64,000 bases of DNA, from the NCBI GenBank assembly GCA_022316685.1, contig JAKJHU010000065.1:4086322-4150321 (forward strand), in the 5' to 3' direction. Below are positions 47,786 through 61,404 of this stretch, in pieces (position 1 is the first letter of the stretch; every line of letters starts with the position of its first letter). The notes under the pieces were generated by a model, which saw nothing but the letters and a program-made list of their open reading frames with translations, ran no database searches and had not been told where the DNA came from. This stretch comes from Progne subis subis. Taxonomy: Eukaryota > Chordata > Aves > Passeriformes > Hirundinidae. Both the position numbers and the translations under genes were made by a program.

Positions 47786-47973
47786 AAGGGTGGGGAAGCC
47801 CTGAGATGGAATTCCCAGAGCAGCTGTGGCTGCCCCTGGATCCCTGGCAGTGTCCCAGGCCAGGTTGGACACTGGGCTTGGAGCAGCCTGGGACAGTGGG
47901 AGGTGTTCCCTGCCATGGCAGGGGTGGCACTGGGTGGGATTTGAGGTTCCTTCCCACCCAAACCATTCCATGG
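47786..47973 (+). mobile_element. CR1 LINE 3' fragment
   Basis: Order: 'cccagagcagctgtggctg', 'ggatccctggcagtgtccc', 'aggccaggttggacactggg', 'gagcagcctgggacagtgg' and 'ccaaaccattccatgg'. It is the same subfamily type as the copies at 13860 and 33998. It is 5'-truncated and non-coding. Confidence 0.92.
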
Positions 47974-50900
47974 ACACTGCTCCAGCTCTCCATGCACCTC
48001 TGTCCCGCTCTTTAGCTGGGTTTGGCTCATTCCCCATGGGAGATGAACCACTCCCCTCTCCTCCTGAGCCTCAGTGCTGTGTCAGAACAGACTCCCCCAG
48101 CTCTGGAGCTGCAGAGCAGCCCCCAGCACACTGTGGCTTTCCTCAGGGGAACACGGCAGCCACGCCAACCAGCCTCTGAGGGCAAATCCCAGGGAGTGCA
48201 GAACGTGCCACGAGACCTGTTCTGAGAGATCTGGCATCTTCAGAGGGTGGTGAGACAACCCCGAGGAGGACGGAGAACACCTGTGAGAGGAGGTTTGCTG
48301 GAGGGACAGAGCAGCACGTGAGGAGAGCTCCTGACCTGCCCCTCAACCTGGGAAAGGCTGGCTCACATCCTGCGGCGCGTCTCTGCCTCAGACACACCCT
48401 GCAAGGCTGCTGGAGTTTCTCAGTGATGCCCAAGTGCTGCCTCCAGGGGCTCAGCCCCTTTCCAGAGGAACCCATGGGTGGAACAGCCGGGGTCCAGCTG
48501 CCAGACGTTGGGAACTCAGGAACCACCCGGCTGAAGGGTCATTTCCCCTTCTCAGGGTCTTTATTAGGGTCCCATCCAAGAGCATCCTCCCCATGACCCT
48601 GGGACCCGACAGCCCAGCCCTGAGCCTGGTGTAAATCACTTTGGGCACGTCAAACTCCAAAGCCCCGGCAGGACGGTGCAAAGCCAAGCAGGAACAGGAG
48701 CAGTTTGTGGTGCCCGGCTGCAAACTGCTTCAAGAGCCTTTAAAACATCCCTTCCATCCCCCCCAGGTGAAGAATCCCTCACTCAGGCAGGCAGCACACT
48801 GCTCATGCATAATTTAAGAGCTTCATCCAGTTTCCAGCAAGTCAGTGAGAAATCTCCTACAAACTTTACTGTCAGGTGAATGGTGCCACGGGGAGCAGCT
48901 GCAGCTGGGGGCAGGAGGAGCCTGGCAAGGGCAGCTGGGCTACACATTTAAAGCAAAAAATAACAAACTAAACCAAACCATCCTATAGAGGAAACAGAAA
49001 AATTACTTCCAAGGACTACAGGTTTGTGTTCCAAGTGACTGAAGGGTTTTTTATGACATTGCAGGGCTTCAGGAGGGGAGCAGGGGCACAGCTGAGAGGG
49101 GATGCTCGGTGCTGGGATGCTGCTGGCACAGGACTGAGAATCTCCAGGCAATCTGTCAAAAAGGCAAAGATGCTAAGATGCTTGTGCCACCCAGATCACA
49201 CCAAACAACCTCAGCCATCAGGGTTTTGCTGCTTTTTCTTATCAAAAAATAAAACCAAAAATCCCACACAAAACCAACCCACCGACAAAGTAAAAAAGAG
49301 CAAAAAGAAAACTAAACTAAGAAACTTTTTTATCCCAGTTAGTGTATTGATTGGAAGGAGGGGAATGAGGAGGAAGGGGACCAGAACAATTTCCTGGCAC
49401 ATTAAGTGGCTGTTTTCTGTCTCCCCACTGTGCTGCCCAGGCACTCTCACATCCTGCCTTGAACTCCAGCACTGGCCAGGGCTCAGCCAATTCCACACAC
49501 CAGGCTTCCTGCAGAGCAGCGGGCTTTGACAGCACATCTTAAAGGCTCAAAAAAGGAGAAAATGCCACTTATGGCACTTTCCCTGCTCCTTGCTGAGGGC
49601 ATCAGCCCTGTTTCTCTGGCAGAGACTCTCGGGTTTTTAAGGACCATGGCCAGGCTGGAACTTTAATCATCTCAGACACATCTGTGGAGTAATCTCAGTG
49701 TAACTCCACACCTGCTTGAACAAGTCAGCTCTCAGATCCCTCAAATATTTCACTACCTCCTTGGATCTGGGCTTCTCAGAAGCCTAAGGAAATCAAACCC
49801 TTCAGGAGCACGACAGCTTTGCCCTCCTCCAGCCTTTGTCTCGTGAAGCAGGAGGAGATGCTTGGCCTAATTCCACTTTTATACCATTCCATCCCACATC
49901 TCAGTTGCACAAGCTCGCAGCAGTGCTTGAAAAATTCCATTAAAGAAACAGTTACACAGTGTTTCACGTATTAATTTCTGCATTAAAGGGGAAGATGAAA
50001 CCCTCCTCGCTTGACTGAGAGCAAGGGAAGTTTATGCCACGCTAGCAGTTAACTACTCATTTCCAAAAGGAGCAACAAGTCCTCCCCAGCACCCCGCAGT
50101 GTATTTCCACCTCACAAATCCAACCACAGGCACAGCTATCTCACCGAGCTCACTTTTGGGACGATACAGTGTTTTTAAAGATAAATGCATTCCAGGTAAT
50201 CAGGGCTGCATTAAATTATCCATCAGCTCCCCCCAGGATTCCTCAGTGAGCAGCTTCCTCCTTGCAGGAGAGCTCTCCCCAGGCAGGATTGTGAGGGGAT
50301 GATCTGGAGCAGTTCAATCAGCACTTCCAGACCCCCTGAGCTCCTCCACACCGGGCAGAAGCTCACCCAAGTGATCTCTGACTGCCTCTGCAAGGCCCTG
50401 GGGTGAAGGCACAACGGGTGTGCAGAGCGTCTGCACGGACAGCACGAGGCGCTGAATATTGTGCTGGAAATTCCCGTTCACTGCACGTGTCTGAAGGGCT
50501 GGAAAAAGCAGGAGGCAGAGCAGGCCCTCCTGGACAGCAAACAAGGGAGACATTCGCCAAGGGTAACACGGATTTTCTCCTATTCCCAGAAAGAAAGGGG
50601 AATTTCAGCAGACAGCAGCCTGTGAATGTACCTGGAAGTTGCATCCCCATCCAAAAGAAAATTACTTCAAAGCTGATTTCTTAAATACAGTGCAGATTTA
50701 GGGTTGGCCGCATTTTTTTACTCTTGTACACTACGGAGAGATTCCTGCAAACCATATTACGAGTGTTTACCCAGGTTTTATTGCTTAAAAATATGATTTA
50801 AACAAAAGCAACAGAGAAAATTGAAAGGTTATTGAAGACATCTGAGTCTTGAGTATTTGTTTGCTCACACAATTTCTGGCATACTTTCATTTTCTTAATC

Positions 50901-52044
50901 TTATTGAAAGTCCAGTAAACACATTTCAGGTAACAGCTTTTCCCATGGAATTACAGCTGTTCCTTCACTTCAAAAAACAGGACCTTTGGATATAATTTGA
51001 AACAGTATTACCAGCATTCTCGTGTTCATAATCAAAGTGATAACATTAAGATTTAAAATTTTCATTCTACTGTTTACTAGCTGTTCCACATGACTAATAA
51101 CTTCTATTTTCTACACAAAGCACAGCAACTCTGGGGCTCTTCATGCACCACGCTCAGCTTCAGCATCATGATTTCTTGTAAAGAAAATGCTCAAAAAAAA
51201 CCCCCCAACCCATCAATATTCCCACCAGGTGGATATTAAAGAAAAAAGAACTTTTTGAGACAGATTAGGAATCTTAATGAGCAGGAATAAATGTATGTTG
51301 TTCATCCAGTTCTGTAAGGAACAGCCTAAAGCATCAAAACCATCCGACCCTCTAACACCAGGACATCTCACCCAGACCATTCCCAAATCCCAGCCCACCT
51401 CCCACAGCTTCAGCAGCAATTCCTTCCACTTTGCAGAAAATGGGAAAGGGCTGGTTCAGTCACTGTACAAAATGACACTAAAAAGCCACTTCACATATTC
51501 CAGCATCAGTCTTCCCCCTGCACTCAGCATTTCCAAGTGGGAACTGCTCTGCTGGGAGGTTTTCACACTGCACTTTCCAAAGCAGCAGATCTGTGCTTCT
51601 ACGAGCAGGAGCCCTCACTGAAGCAGGTTCTTCCCCGAGGTATAAATACATTTCCCCCTCCCAAATCCAGTTATGTAACAGGACATCAGCCAGCAGCATC
51701 ATCAGCATTACCGACTTAACAGAGATCTCTGGGATGCTGAGATGGGAATTAATTATTCACAAACAAGTCCTCGTTAACTAAAGCCATTATTACCCACTTC
51801 CACTAGAGAGCTGGGGTTTAATAAGCGGTGGAAGCAACGCAAATGGAAAATTCCTCGGAGGCAGCTCAGCTCTGAGAGCTGCTCCCAGAGCCACCCCCAG
51901 CTCCCCGCAGGACACACACTAAGGGAGGATTTCCCAAAGCCACCCCAGCGAGGCACTTCCACAACAAGGATTTCTCTCCCAGTGCAAAATCAGAACGAGC
52001 TCTCTGCATTAAAATAATCGACAGCAATCCGAAATGCACCTCCG
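47974..52044. other. Unique non-coding DNA, no gene recognised
   Basis: GC-rich from 48040 to 48720, with overlapping open frames on both strands (127 codons - strand at 48143-48526, 92 codons + strand at 48318-48596) and no domain. An A-rich tract lies at about 49240-49325. From 50650 to 51260 the sequence is AT-rich and featureless. Confidence 0.5.
49240..49325. repeat. A-rich low-complexity tract
   Basis: A-dominated sequence with scattered C and G, pyrimidine-rich on the - strand. It is open on both strands, which explains the 167-codon + strand frame across it. Confidence 0.7.
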
Positions 52045-52098
52045 TGCCCTGAGCAGCCTGGCCCAGGGAAGGTGTCCCTGCCCCTGGCAGGTGAGTTT
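52045..52098 (+). mobile_element. CR1 LINE fragment, about 50 bp
   Basis: The segment 'gagcagcctggcccagggaa' followed by 'ggtgtccctgcccctggcagg' matches the middle of the CR1 3' end. Both flanks are lost or too diverged to recognise. Confidence 0.55.
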
Positions 52099-52710
52099 GA
52101 CCCCAGCCCAGTCTGGGTTTATGGCTCAGGAAACTGTTCCTCGGAGAGAAATGCTTATTTAATGATTTCTGAATGCCAGCGGTTAATATTCATTCCAAAT
52201 CTCCAAAATCTCACAGCTGCCCGCTTCAAATGTTGTTGTTATTAATTAGCAGCTATCACACAGCAGACGGGGAAACGGGGGCAGATTCCAGTGCTGGATA
52301 AGCCCCTTTCCATGGCACAGAGAGCCAGCATTGTTTCATTATTCATCAGAAGGTGCTGAGGAACACGGGGTGTGATATTTGATCAAGCAGCAAGCTTCTA
52401 AAAATATTTTCAGTTCTATTTATTGGGAACTTGCTTCTATTTTTTTCCTTTGCATAAAGCACTTTCATGGCAAGGTGCAACACAAGCCTGCAGCCGGTGT
52501 CATAAACATGCCAAGGAGGAAGAAAACGCTCAGAAAAATCATTTATATGGCAGAAATCCCACAACCTTTAATAGGGAAAGGAACTCTTTATCCAAACACA
52601 TTCCCTGGGAAAAGAAGAAAGTGAGATTCCCTGCCCCATCTGTGCCCACCACAACCCTCAGCGATGCTCTCCCTTCCCATGGCCCATCCCCAGCAAAAGG
52701 ATGGAATTAA
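52099..52710. other. Unique non-coding DNA, no gene seen
   Basis: AT-rich, with no recognisable features beyond short open frames. Confidence 0.6.
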
Positions 52711-52795
52711 GGACTGTAGGACCACAGGATAACCTGGAAGGGACCCACAAGGATCCCTGAGTCCAGCTCCTGGCCCATCCCAAGGAGCCCAGCAC
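52711..52795 (-). mobile_element. CR1 LINE 3' terminus
   Basis: The sequence 'aggaccacaggataacctgg', then 'aagggacccacaaggatccc' and 'gagtccagctcctggccc', is the reverse complement of a CR1 end. Confidence 0.8.
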
Positions 52796-54950
52796 TATTT
52801 AGGACATTGGTTCAGTTTGAGGATAAACTTAAGCCACGCTTTCCTCCCAGCAGGTCAATACAGGCTCTGCACGGCCTGGGCTGAGCCCAGCACAAGCAGC
52901 ACTTGGAAAATGGGAGCTGGCCAGCTGAAAGGGATTGCACTCACTTCCTGAGGTCTTTTAATCTAATTAGGAGTCTGAAGAGCCGCCGTTGTGTGTTTTG
53001 TGACAGCGCTTTGGGATGCCAGTTAGTGAAGGCAGCACACAGGAGGAATTGATTCCCCAGCAAAGTCACCGCTGACGGCGTGGAAAAGAAGAGGAAAGGA
53101 GATGGAAAATTTGCATCTCCGGCCTTAAGTAAGCCCAGCAGGAAATGAGGCAGTGATTGGGATAGATCTGTTATCTGCCAGCAGCTCTTACAGACCCCTG
53201 AGACAGGTTTCTGAAGTCCCCAGAGCAGCATTAGCGCAGTAACTTGAGCCAAGGCAGAGAAGGAGGGCTTGCATCGTACTCCAGCTCGTTTCTCAGAATG
53301 AACAGAAAGCCCAGCACAATACTGGTGATAAATCGTTCTGCTGTACCCCCAAAACCCCCACAGTCACCCCAGGGGAACTCACAGTGAGCAGCCAGGAGTG
53401 CTTTTAATGCAAGAGTCCCAAAAGGCAGAGGTGACAAAACCTGATCAACAAACCCCAGCTGTGCTGGGTGTTTCTAATAACAAACCATCAGAAAAATCAG
53501 AGACCATTTCAGACACAGAGAGGAGCAGCCAGGGCAGGTTTTCAGCCTGCACATCCAGATGATCCCTCCTAACTAATCACAGCAACAAGGACTGAAACGG
53601 GACAACCAGCTCCCAGCCACGGCACAGCAAGGGAGAAGAGGCATTTTATAAAATGCTATTACAATTCAGCAATGAATAGACATTATCTTATTATCTACTA
53701 GTATCTAGAACTTATTTAACATATGTTCAGCATATCTAACCCAGCTAAAGCTGGACACTCCTAGGTATTCATATGATGATCCCAGGGATTTATTTTTTGA
53801 AGAGATTTTCTTAGGGGCCTACAAATCCCTTCATTTGTAGGCTAAGGCCACCTCCCCTCTTGGCTGCAGACACCCAGAGGTGCTTGCTGCCTGCAAGTGG
53901 CCAGCTGAGCCCCCACAGACACTTGGAAGATGCTTAATTTTTACTCCATGTTTACATCTAATGAGAAACAGGGAGCAAGAATAAGACACTGCAAAGAAAT
54001 AAATCCTGGCTTGGTTTATAGCCAGTTTCTGAAGTTGTTTCTAGGTTTAAGGCACACGAAGTGGCAGTGAATGAATTTTTGCTGCACAGTGCCTTGTTGG
54101 GAGTGAGGAACATCCATTATGGAACTATAAAAAGCAGCAATGGCAAACTCTGCTGTGTTTATCTCATCACTTGACCTATCAAAATACCCACTTAGTATCA
54201 GCAAAGCAGACAAAAGTGTGCACAACAGCAGAATTCTGCTCTGTGTTAGGAACACTTGCCCTTATTTCAATGGCAAGTCCCACGAACAGCAAGGACTCCT
54301 CAGTGTGTGACACCGCAGCCCTTCCTCCCCGCAGTGACAGGGAAGGTGAGATGTGAATGGGATTTAAGTGCAGTTCAGTAAATATTTGGCAACAGGCCGC
54401 TGTTCCTGATGCATTAAACATCCCCACTTCACACCACAGCTCCTCGGAGACTGTTTGGTCAGGGCTGTCGAGGGACACACTTTGGAAGGGAATTCCTAAT
54501 GAGCAACTGCATTCCAGCCTTCACATCCATCTGCTTTCATTAACCTTACAAGGGAGATGATTTATTCATCATAAAGATATTAAAATGCACTAAGCCTTCT
54601 CTCATCTCGAGGTATTTGTCATTGTTTTGTACAGAAAACGGCACTTAGGAGGCTGTTTGAAGTCACAGTCACTTCCCTTTAATTACAGTTTACAGTTAAT
54701 TGGCTCCCAGGGGAGAGACTCAAAGGGACTGTGGCTGAACCAGAGCTTTGAGGGGCCCCAGGTCTCACCCAACAACTGACAGGTGAAATCCCCCTTTTCC
54801 TCAGCCCTTCCCTTGTGCTTGGATACCTCCAGCCCTGAGCAGAGTCACAGCCCCAGTGCCCTCACACAGTCCCCTGTCCTCAGGAGTCCCAGGACAAAAC
54901 TCCTGGTTAAGACCAGGCAAGATGAGTTAAAGCCAGCTGAGCAAAACTTT
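52796..54950. other. Unique non-coding DNA, no gene seen
   Basis: No gene or repeat recognised. Open frames are short and without domains. Confidence 0.6.
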
Positions 54951-55205
54951 GAATCACAGAGTGCTCTGAGTCAGGAGGGACCTCAAAGCTCATTTTGTCC
55001 CATGGCAGGGACACCTCCCACTGTCCCAGGCTGTCCCCAATGTCCAACCCTGGCCTTGGGCACTGCCAGGGATCCAGGGGCAGCCACAGCTGCTCTGGGC
55101 ACCCTGTGCCAGGGCCTCAGCACCCTCCAGGGAACAATTCCTGCCCAAGATCCCATCTAAATCTCCCCCCTTCCAGCTTAAAGCCATCCCTCCTTGTCCT
55201 AAGCG
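54951..55205 (-). mobile_element. CR1 LINE 3' fragment, about 250 bp
   Basis: On the + strand: 'tgaatcacagagtgctctg', 'gggacctcaaagctcat', 'ggcagggacacctcccactg', 'gccagggatccaggggcagc', 'cagggaacaattcctgccc', 'gatcccatctaaatctcc' and 'ccctccttgtcct'. This is the reverse complement of the CR1 subfamily found at 13860, 33998 and 47786. It is 5'-truncated and non-coding. Confidence 0.93.
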
Positions 55206-55229
55206 TGGTCCACAGCGTGACTGAGCTGG

Positions 55230-55248
55230 AAGTTACCTCAGGTAACTT
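55230..55248. promoter_or_regulatory. Perfect inverted repeat AAGTTACCT-C-AGGTAACTT
   Basis: Two 9-bp arms are exact reverse complements around a single C. The centre ACCTCAGGT resembles an AP-2 (TFAP2) palindrome. The symmetry is certain; binding is inferred. It lies just outside the CR1 fragment ending near 55205. Confidence 0.3.
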
Positions 55249-55502
55249 TGTTATCAGTAGCCATCAATGCCCAGTTTATCATTTCCTGCCAATTTGGTTT
55301 TTTCTAAGCATTTTTCCATCTTCCCGCCATGGACGCCCTGCACTATTTCACGCTCTGCTTACTCCTGTAAGTACAGGCATCTCTCATTATCACAGATATC
55401 GAGGCAATGGAATGCTGATAGTCTGTGCTATCCTCTTTCCAAATATTGGCCCAGTAAAATGCCTCTTCTGGAGACATAGTTCAAAAATCCTGTTCATTTA
55501 AT

Positions 55503-55514
55503 GCACACACACAC
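55503..55514. repeat. Short (CA)n microsatellite
   Basis: Six CA units followed by CGCGC. Confidence 0.8.
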
Positions 55515-56461
55515 GCGCTCACAAAATCAATGTTCACATTTTCTTCCTGATTTAAAGCATTTACTGTTTTGTCCAATCAGTTTTTCTGCTTGCTACGGCC
55601 TCAGTTTAATCACTGAGTTAAGTTATTGATCAATCAGCTGAATCACAGATATTTTACAGCACAGGACCCTCCAACAGGATATTCCCAGCACTCCAGGGCA
55701 GAGCAAATCTTCAAGTGACTTGTTAATAGCTTTTTGGATTCAGCTGTGACTTCAGGGACGGAGAAAAAAGAAATTGGAGAGAATATTGGAATTCCTGCCC
55801 AGTTGCTCTTCTGGTGGAGCAGTGAACAGTTTATCCTCCCCTGCCCTTCACACTGCTCTGCCACCTCTTTTTCATCCCCAGTTTGCAGCCTCACCCTCTC
55901 TAACCTACCAAGGCCCAGAGGATATGGAAAAATCTTTTGAGATTACTGGCAGTTCTGTGGCTTTGAAGCAATCACACTTGGGAAGAGGAGAGAGGAAGGG
56001 CTACAAACACCTGTCTTAAAATCCCTGTCCTAAAAACCAGCTCCACTCTCCTCAGTGGAGAACAGCCAGTCCACCCAACATGCCCAAAGCAACAAGGAGC
56101 TTCAAGATACTGTCCCAGCTATGGTGCTAAAGCTTTTTTCCTAATTAAAGAAACCCACAAACAAAAAGCACAAGTCTGTCTTAGCAGATCTCCAGGGAGA
56201 ACCTTCCCCTGACACTGTGCTCCCACCTCCAGGGAGCTGCAGGAAGAAAAACCCCAAATAACTGGTACTTCCAGCTATTATTCCAGCTAATACTGCTGCT
56301 TTCCTACCCTTCAAGGTGGCACAAGGCATTTTTAATCCAGAGCCATCCACATGAATCACCCTACAACCCCAAGCAGGTCATTCCAACTCCATTACTGGCA
56401 CCCTAAGCTCTTCCTTAAGCTTTTTGCCATAATAAAGACACAGAAAACCAATTTCTTGGGC

Positions 56462-56473
56462 TTTTTTTTTTTT
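56462..56473. repeat. Poly(T) tract
   Basis: Twelve consecutive T residues followed by a pyrimidine-rich stretch. Confidence 0.85.
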
Positions 56474-59400
56474 CCTCTTTCCATTTCTTTCACTTTCAGA
56501 ATCAATACTTTCTCTCAACAGCTGTTAAAAGTGTGAGTGCCGAGCTCTAGCTGCCTGTGAGGTGGTTCTCTTGCACAGAGCATTTCTGAGTGTTTGGCTG
56601 ATGGTTCCTGTCAGTGCTGCTCACATTTGCAAGTGCTTACATGCAAGACAAAGTGAACAAAGCCCAACAGAAAAACCATTCTGTTTTATGGGGAAATTAC
56701 TGAGTAAGGTGGTACAACAACACTTTAAAGAAATATTCTAAATCTGGAAACCTAGAAATACCTCTCTGCTCTAAAAAGGACCACTCAAACCCTTCTGCTT
56801 TCCTTTCCTGGTGTTCCAAAGAGCAAATCCACATCACACCATCTCTCAACACCTCAATCTTCATCCGTATTTTTACCAGCAGTTCACTTAAGCATCCCTT
56901 AAGTGCACATTAGGTTTTAATGTGAAAGGTGCCGTGTGCGCACAGCGACCGAAGGGGAAGAGCTCCACAACTCCATTTCTCAAACTTGTACCTCCCCAAA
57001 AATGAACATAAGTGACAAGCTTCTGTTTCCTAACGAGAATTGTTTACAGCTGCACAGGATCCATGTGGCTTGGACAGATGTTTGACCTTCATCACACAGG
57101 CAGGAGTTCATTTGCTTTTCTAATGCCACGGGAAAACAAAGATGCTCCAGCCAGAGATCCCACAGCACTTGGGGAATTTACAGAAGGAAGGATGAGTTGA
57201 ATTGGAAATAACCCACGGGGGTCAGTGCTGACTGCCCACTGCTTAGTTTTCACGTTTAAGAGGAAATCTCCTGCCCGTCACACTCTGCACTACTGTTAGG
57301 AGAAAGGAGGACAAAGCAAGAGCTCAGAAATTAGAACTCCTCTTTTGCGGGTCTGGTTAAGGGCACTTATTTTCTACTTGCATAATTTTATTCCCTAATA
57401 TTGCCCACTTGCAGCTGGCACTGAGAACAGACAGTTTCAGGAACCACGTTGTCCTTTCTCAATAAAAAACCAGTAATTAACTTATAGTCTTATTGTACCT
57501 TTCCACCTTCCTTCCATTGTTAATTATCCACCGCCTAATAGCCTCCTACATCCTTTCAAGGAGTAGATCTCAATTTTGCCACTGGCTAAGTACAAAAAAA
57601 TATTAAGGAATAATCAGCTTTTATGGTTCTCATCTAATCCTACACCTTTAGGATTGACCTGTTCTGGCTGAAAAACAGCGCCAGGATGTTTGGCCTCCAA
57701 GTGATAATTAAAAAGCTCATTACTGAACCCCGTTAATGACCTCCATAAAAGCCTCAGCCTGGGAGTGGAGGGCAGTGCTGGGGAGGACAGGTGCCCCTCG
57801 TGGGAGCACCTCCCATTTAATTGTGTAAATGAGGAAACGCATCCCACCCAACCCTACGGGGTGGGCTGTGGGATTTGGGGGGTTATTTCAGGCTGTAGGT
57901 TCAATATACATCAGAACTGGGGTCACTCTTGGAGGGCACTCACTGAGCAAAGTGCTCAGGACTCAGCAGCACCAACACTAAATCACAGCTGGGAAATCTC
58001 TGCATTCAAACACTGCCATCCAAGAGGCTGAGGGTGGAAAGGACAATCCTGCACCTCCTACACCGGGTCTGTAATTCTGTCAACAACCCCTCCAAAGGAC
58101 AGGTACAGTGAGGTGAGGTGAAGAGTGACCCTCGAGCTTTTCCTCTGCCTTGCTCAGCACATGTTGACACTGCTTCTACTACAGAATGAATTCAAATAAA
58201 AAGGAAAGAAAAACATGTTCAAGCTCCCACTCTTTTTGCCTACACAGTCCACTAACAAACACATACATTTGTCTGCATCTGCTGTGGAGCTCAGACAGGA
58301 AATGAGAAGAATTTTATTTTTTTTCAGTGTGATTAAGATACATGAAGTAATATGCATTTAAATGCCTTAAGAATTCTCAAAAACTTTAAATACTTAAGTC
58401 ATTACCTATATTTAACATAAAACAGACCGCTTCTCACGAGGACTTAAGTCAATTATTTCTTATGAATCTGGATTTAGAAAAGTGATTTCTTTGCCTTTTA
58501 AATAAAGGTGAATCTCCAAAAGAGATTTGTTTAGACTATAAAGGGAGCCCTATTTGTGTTCTCAGTTTTAAGTGCCCTGTGCCTGGCTCCTCCTCAGCAT
58601 CCCAAAGCAATCCACACAGTATTTCCCACCCCTGCAATGTGCACACCCCTCAGCGATGACAGCTTTTCCCAGGTACCCTCCTGTGTTTCTCCAAGGTCTG
58701 TCAGCCAGGCAGTTAAATGGTTCTGATACCCACATCCAGCAGTGCCAGCTAACTCACAACTCAGTTACCTGTGGAAGTGCAGCACATTTTACTGCCACAG
58801 GTTCACCAATTCCATTGCAGTGCACAGCCACAGTTCCTGAGAGACAAAGGCACAGTCAAAGCAAGGCTCAGACACCCTCCTGTCATTTCCTGGGTGCTCT
58901 TTGTTCCCCTGTGGCCATGCCTCTGAAAGGCTGCTGTTCCCTTCTGCAGTGCCACACGATGGGCAGGAGCTGATTTACCAGCAGCTCCTTCCAAAGCCAA
59001 CGGCAGCAGAAAGAGATAATGACAAAAAAATCAAGAGCTGGAGCAGCCCAGGCAAGCCAGGCTTATCTCAGTACACTCTGAGCACATAATAAATGACAAT
59101 GGGTGAGCTGCAATCCTCATCTTCTTTGCAGAGTGGAAACTTCCCTCAATTTATGCATCAAAGCAGAAGGGTTATGAGAAGGCCAGCGGCTGAAATGAAT
59201 TCTTGCTGGATTTCTGATATTTGCTTGAGCACAAAGGGATGGGTTCTACCCAAAACAGAATAATGGGAAGTCGTCTGAACTCAGGCACATGATGGGTTTG
59301 CAGTGTCCAGAAGGGAAGGATGTGATTGATTTGAGTTCAAGGTTCATTTTAAATAAGCAATATGCTCCAATCTTTACCACTTCTAAGCTTTTAAACATCA

Positions 59401-61035
59401 AATTCACTTGGTACAATAAACAAAAATAAGTGAAGAAACTGAAAGCCTGAGGATATCCAGAGAACATTTGCTATCTGTGCTCTTGGAACACTTCAGAACG
59501 TGGCCCCTTGAGCATGGGATTCATCATTACTGCAGCAGGAGAAATAAAACTTGGCTAGGAGCAAGTCAGTTCCTCCTTATCTTCTACAGACTTGTTGTAT
59601 GGTAAATGCACGTAGTATTTCATGCAGCTCTATTAATGTTAGCTCAAATCTCTATTTTTGTGTACAGGTGCTGCTTCTTGAATTAATATTCAGAGGAGGA
59701 AACCTTATTCCCCTGGTACAGTTAATTATTATAAATAAATTACAGGGGTATCCCAAGTAATGTGTTTGACTTAATCAACGAAAAGTTAATGAGGCCAAAT
59801 TGATGCAGAAGTTAGGCAGGACTAAGCTGACAGGGATTTAAAGATCTGTTCAGCTCCTGAGACTGCAGGATCAATATGGGATTTGAGCAGTGAGGGCATC
59901 CACTGTGGAGATAAGGGAACAGCTCCACTCGCTGCTCCTCTCCTCCAGGGAAGAGAGCTCAGGATGGGGCAAAGCAGGGAGGCACTAAAGCTTACAGCTT
60001 CCACTCAGGAAGTTTTACCAAAGAACTCAGATTTTACAGCCATCACTGAGCTTTAATAACCAGGAATCTCCAGCAAAGCCTTTCTTTTACTGCAAAACCT
60101 ACAGCTTCACTTAAAAACCCAGTTACCACAACATTGGCATCATCTGCAACCAACACAGTATTTGCCTGCTACAGTCACAAATGCAAAGGAAGCTCTACCC
60201 TTGACTCCAAGTATTTATAATGCATTTGGCGGTAACCTGAAGTTTTCCTTTTTGTCTTTATGTTTCTGTTAACTGTTCTCAGCTTTCCCAACACACAGCC
60301 AGCCCACTTCATCTTCCTTTTATTGACAACTGCACTTCCTGGAACACTTCCAGAAGCATCATTAAAACAGCTCAGATAAGGAACTAGATACCTGAATCAT
60401 GGTTAATTCCTAATCCAAGGATCATTCTTGAGTTACATGGAGGCATAAAAAGATTAGCAAAGCAAAAAATAAACAAGGGCCTTGAAAGTTATCAGATGAT
60501 TTTCACAGGTCTGATTTTTTGCTGCATATTTTCCTGTCGGATGGAATTAATCTAACCATGACCACCTACATAAAGGAACGAGAGCAGGAAGAAAAGCTGG
60601 GGAAGTTCTGCCTTTTATTTAAGTTGTCAGCATGCAGAACACTGCAGGAAAATTGCTTTAGCTCCCAGTCCTATCTATAAATGTCTGGTACATGAATTCT
60701 TTTCAAAGAAACAAATTATGTGCAAGGAAGCAGAGAGTTTTTTTCCCCACCAGTGCATAGAGGCAACTCTTCACCAGAAGTGCCCGTGTCCTACTCATGA
60801 TCCCAGCAGTTTGCACATGGATTTCCAATAGCTGGTGCAGACGACTTTCAGTGTTCTGCAGAGAAAATTACGCTGCTTAATTCTGTTCCTGAAGTCAGGT
60901 TTTATTCCTGTCCTCACAGGGCTCTGTGAATAACACTGCATCTCCATTACAAGTAAAGAAATAAATAGAATAACTTCTTTAGGGCTGTAAGAGAGCTTCA
61001 GACCCTGCCCCTCTCTGGAACCCCGCCACAGCTGC

Positions 61036-61103
61036 AGCAGGGATGGAGTTGGACTCTGAGATCCTGGTGGGTCCCTCCCAGCTCAGGGTCCTCTGCGATC
61101 CCA
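61036..61103 (+). mobile_element. CR1 LINE 3' terminus
   Basis: The sequence 'gcagcagggatggagttgga', then 'ctctgagatcctggtgggtc' and 'cctcccagctcagggtcctc', is a CR1 end on the + strand. Confidence 0.7.
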
Positions 61104-61404
61104 AGTGCTTCTGTTGGATTTGCTGTGTCCCAGCTCTGATTTCCAGGACTGAGACCCCTCAGGCAGCTGCAGGTGGCTGAAGGAGGGGGCAAATGCACAT
61201 TTCTCCTGGCCACAGCACAGACCAGAGGAAAAGCCCTCGAAGAACATCACAGAGCACACAGAAAGTATAAAACACCCCACATTTCCCCTTTTTTATACTC
61301 CCATTCCAACCCCAGGGTGAATTCTAATAGAAAAGAACAAAAGCAACCCGAAGAGAATGGCAAAATAACGAAGGAAACTCAAACTATTTTATCTATTCCA
61401 AAGA
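61104..61404. other. Unique non-coding DNA, no gene seen
   Basis: No feature recognised. CpG density rises at its downstream edge. Confidence 0.6.

Larger units (their letters stand above)
55206..61035. other. Unique non-coding DNA, no gene recognised
   Basis: Includes the 19-bp palindrome at 55230-55248, a short CA run at 55503-55514 and a T tract at 56462-56473. The 133-codon + strand open frame at 58572-58973 and the other open frames have no domain. The rest is typical AT-rich avian non-coding DNA with no CR1 copy recognised over 5.8 kb. Confidence 0.5.

Noticed and set aside
48040..48720. GC-rich segment as a possible gene or LTR
   Set aside because: No terminal inverted dinucleotide pair with target duplication, no domain and conflicting frames on both strands.
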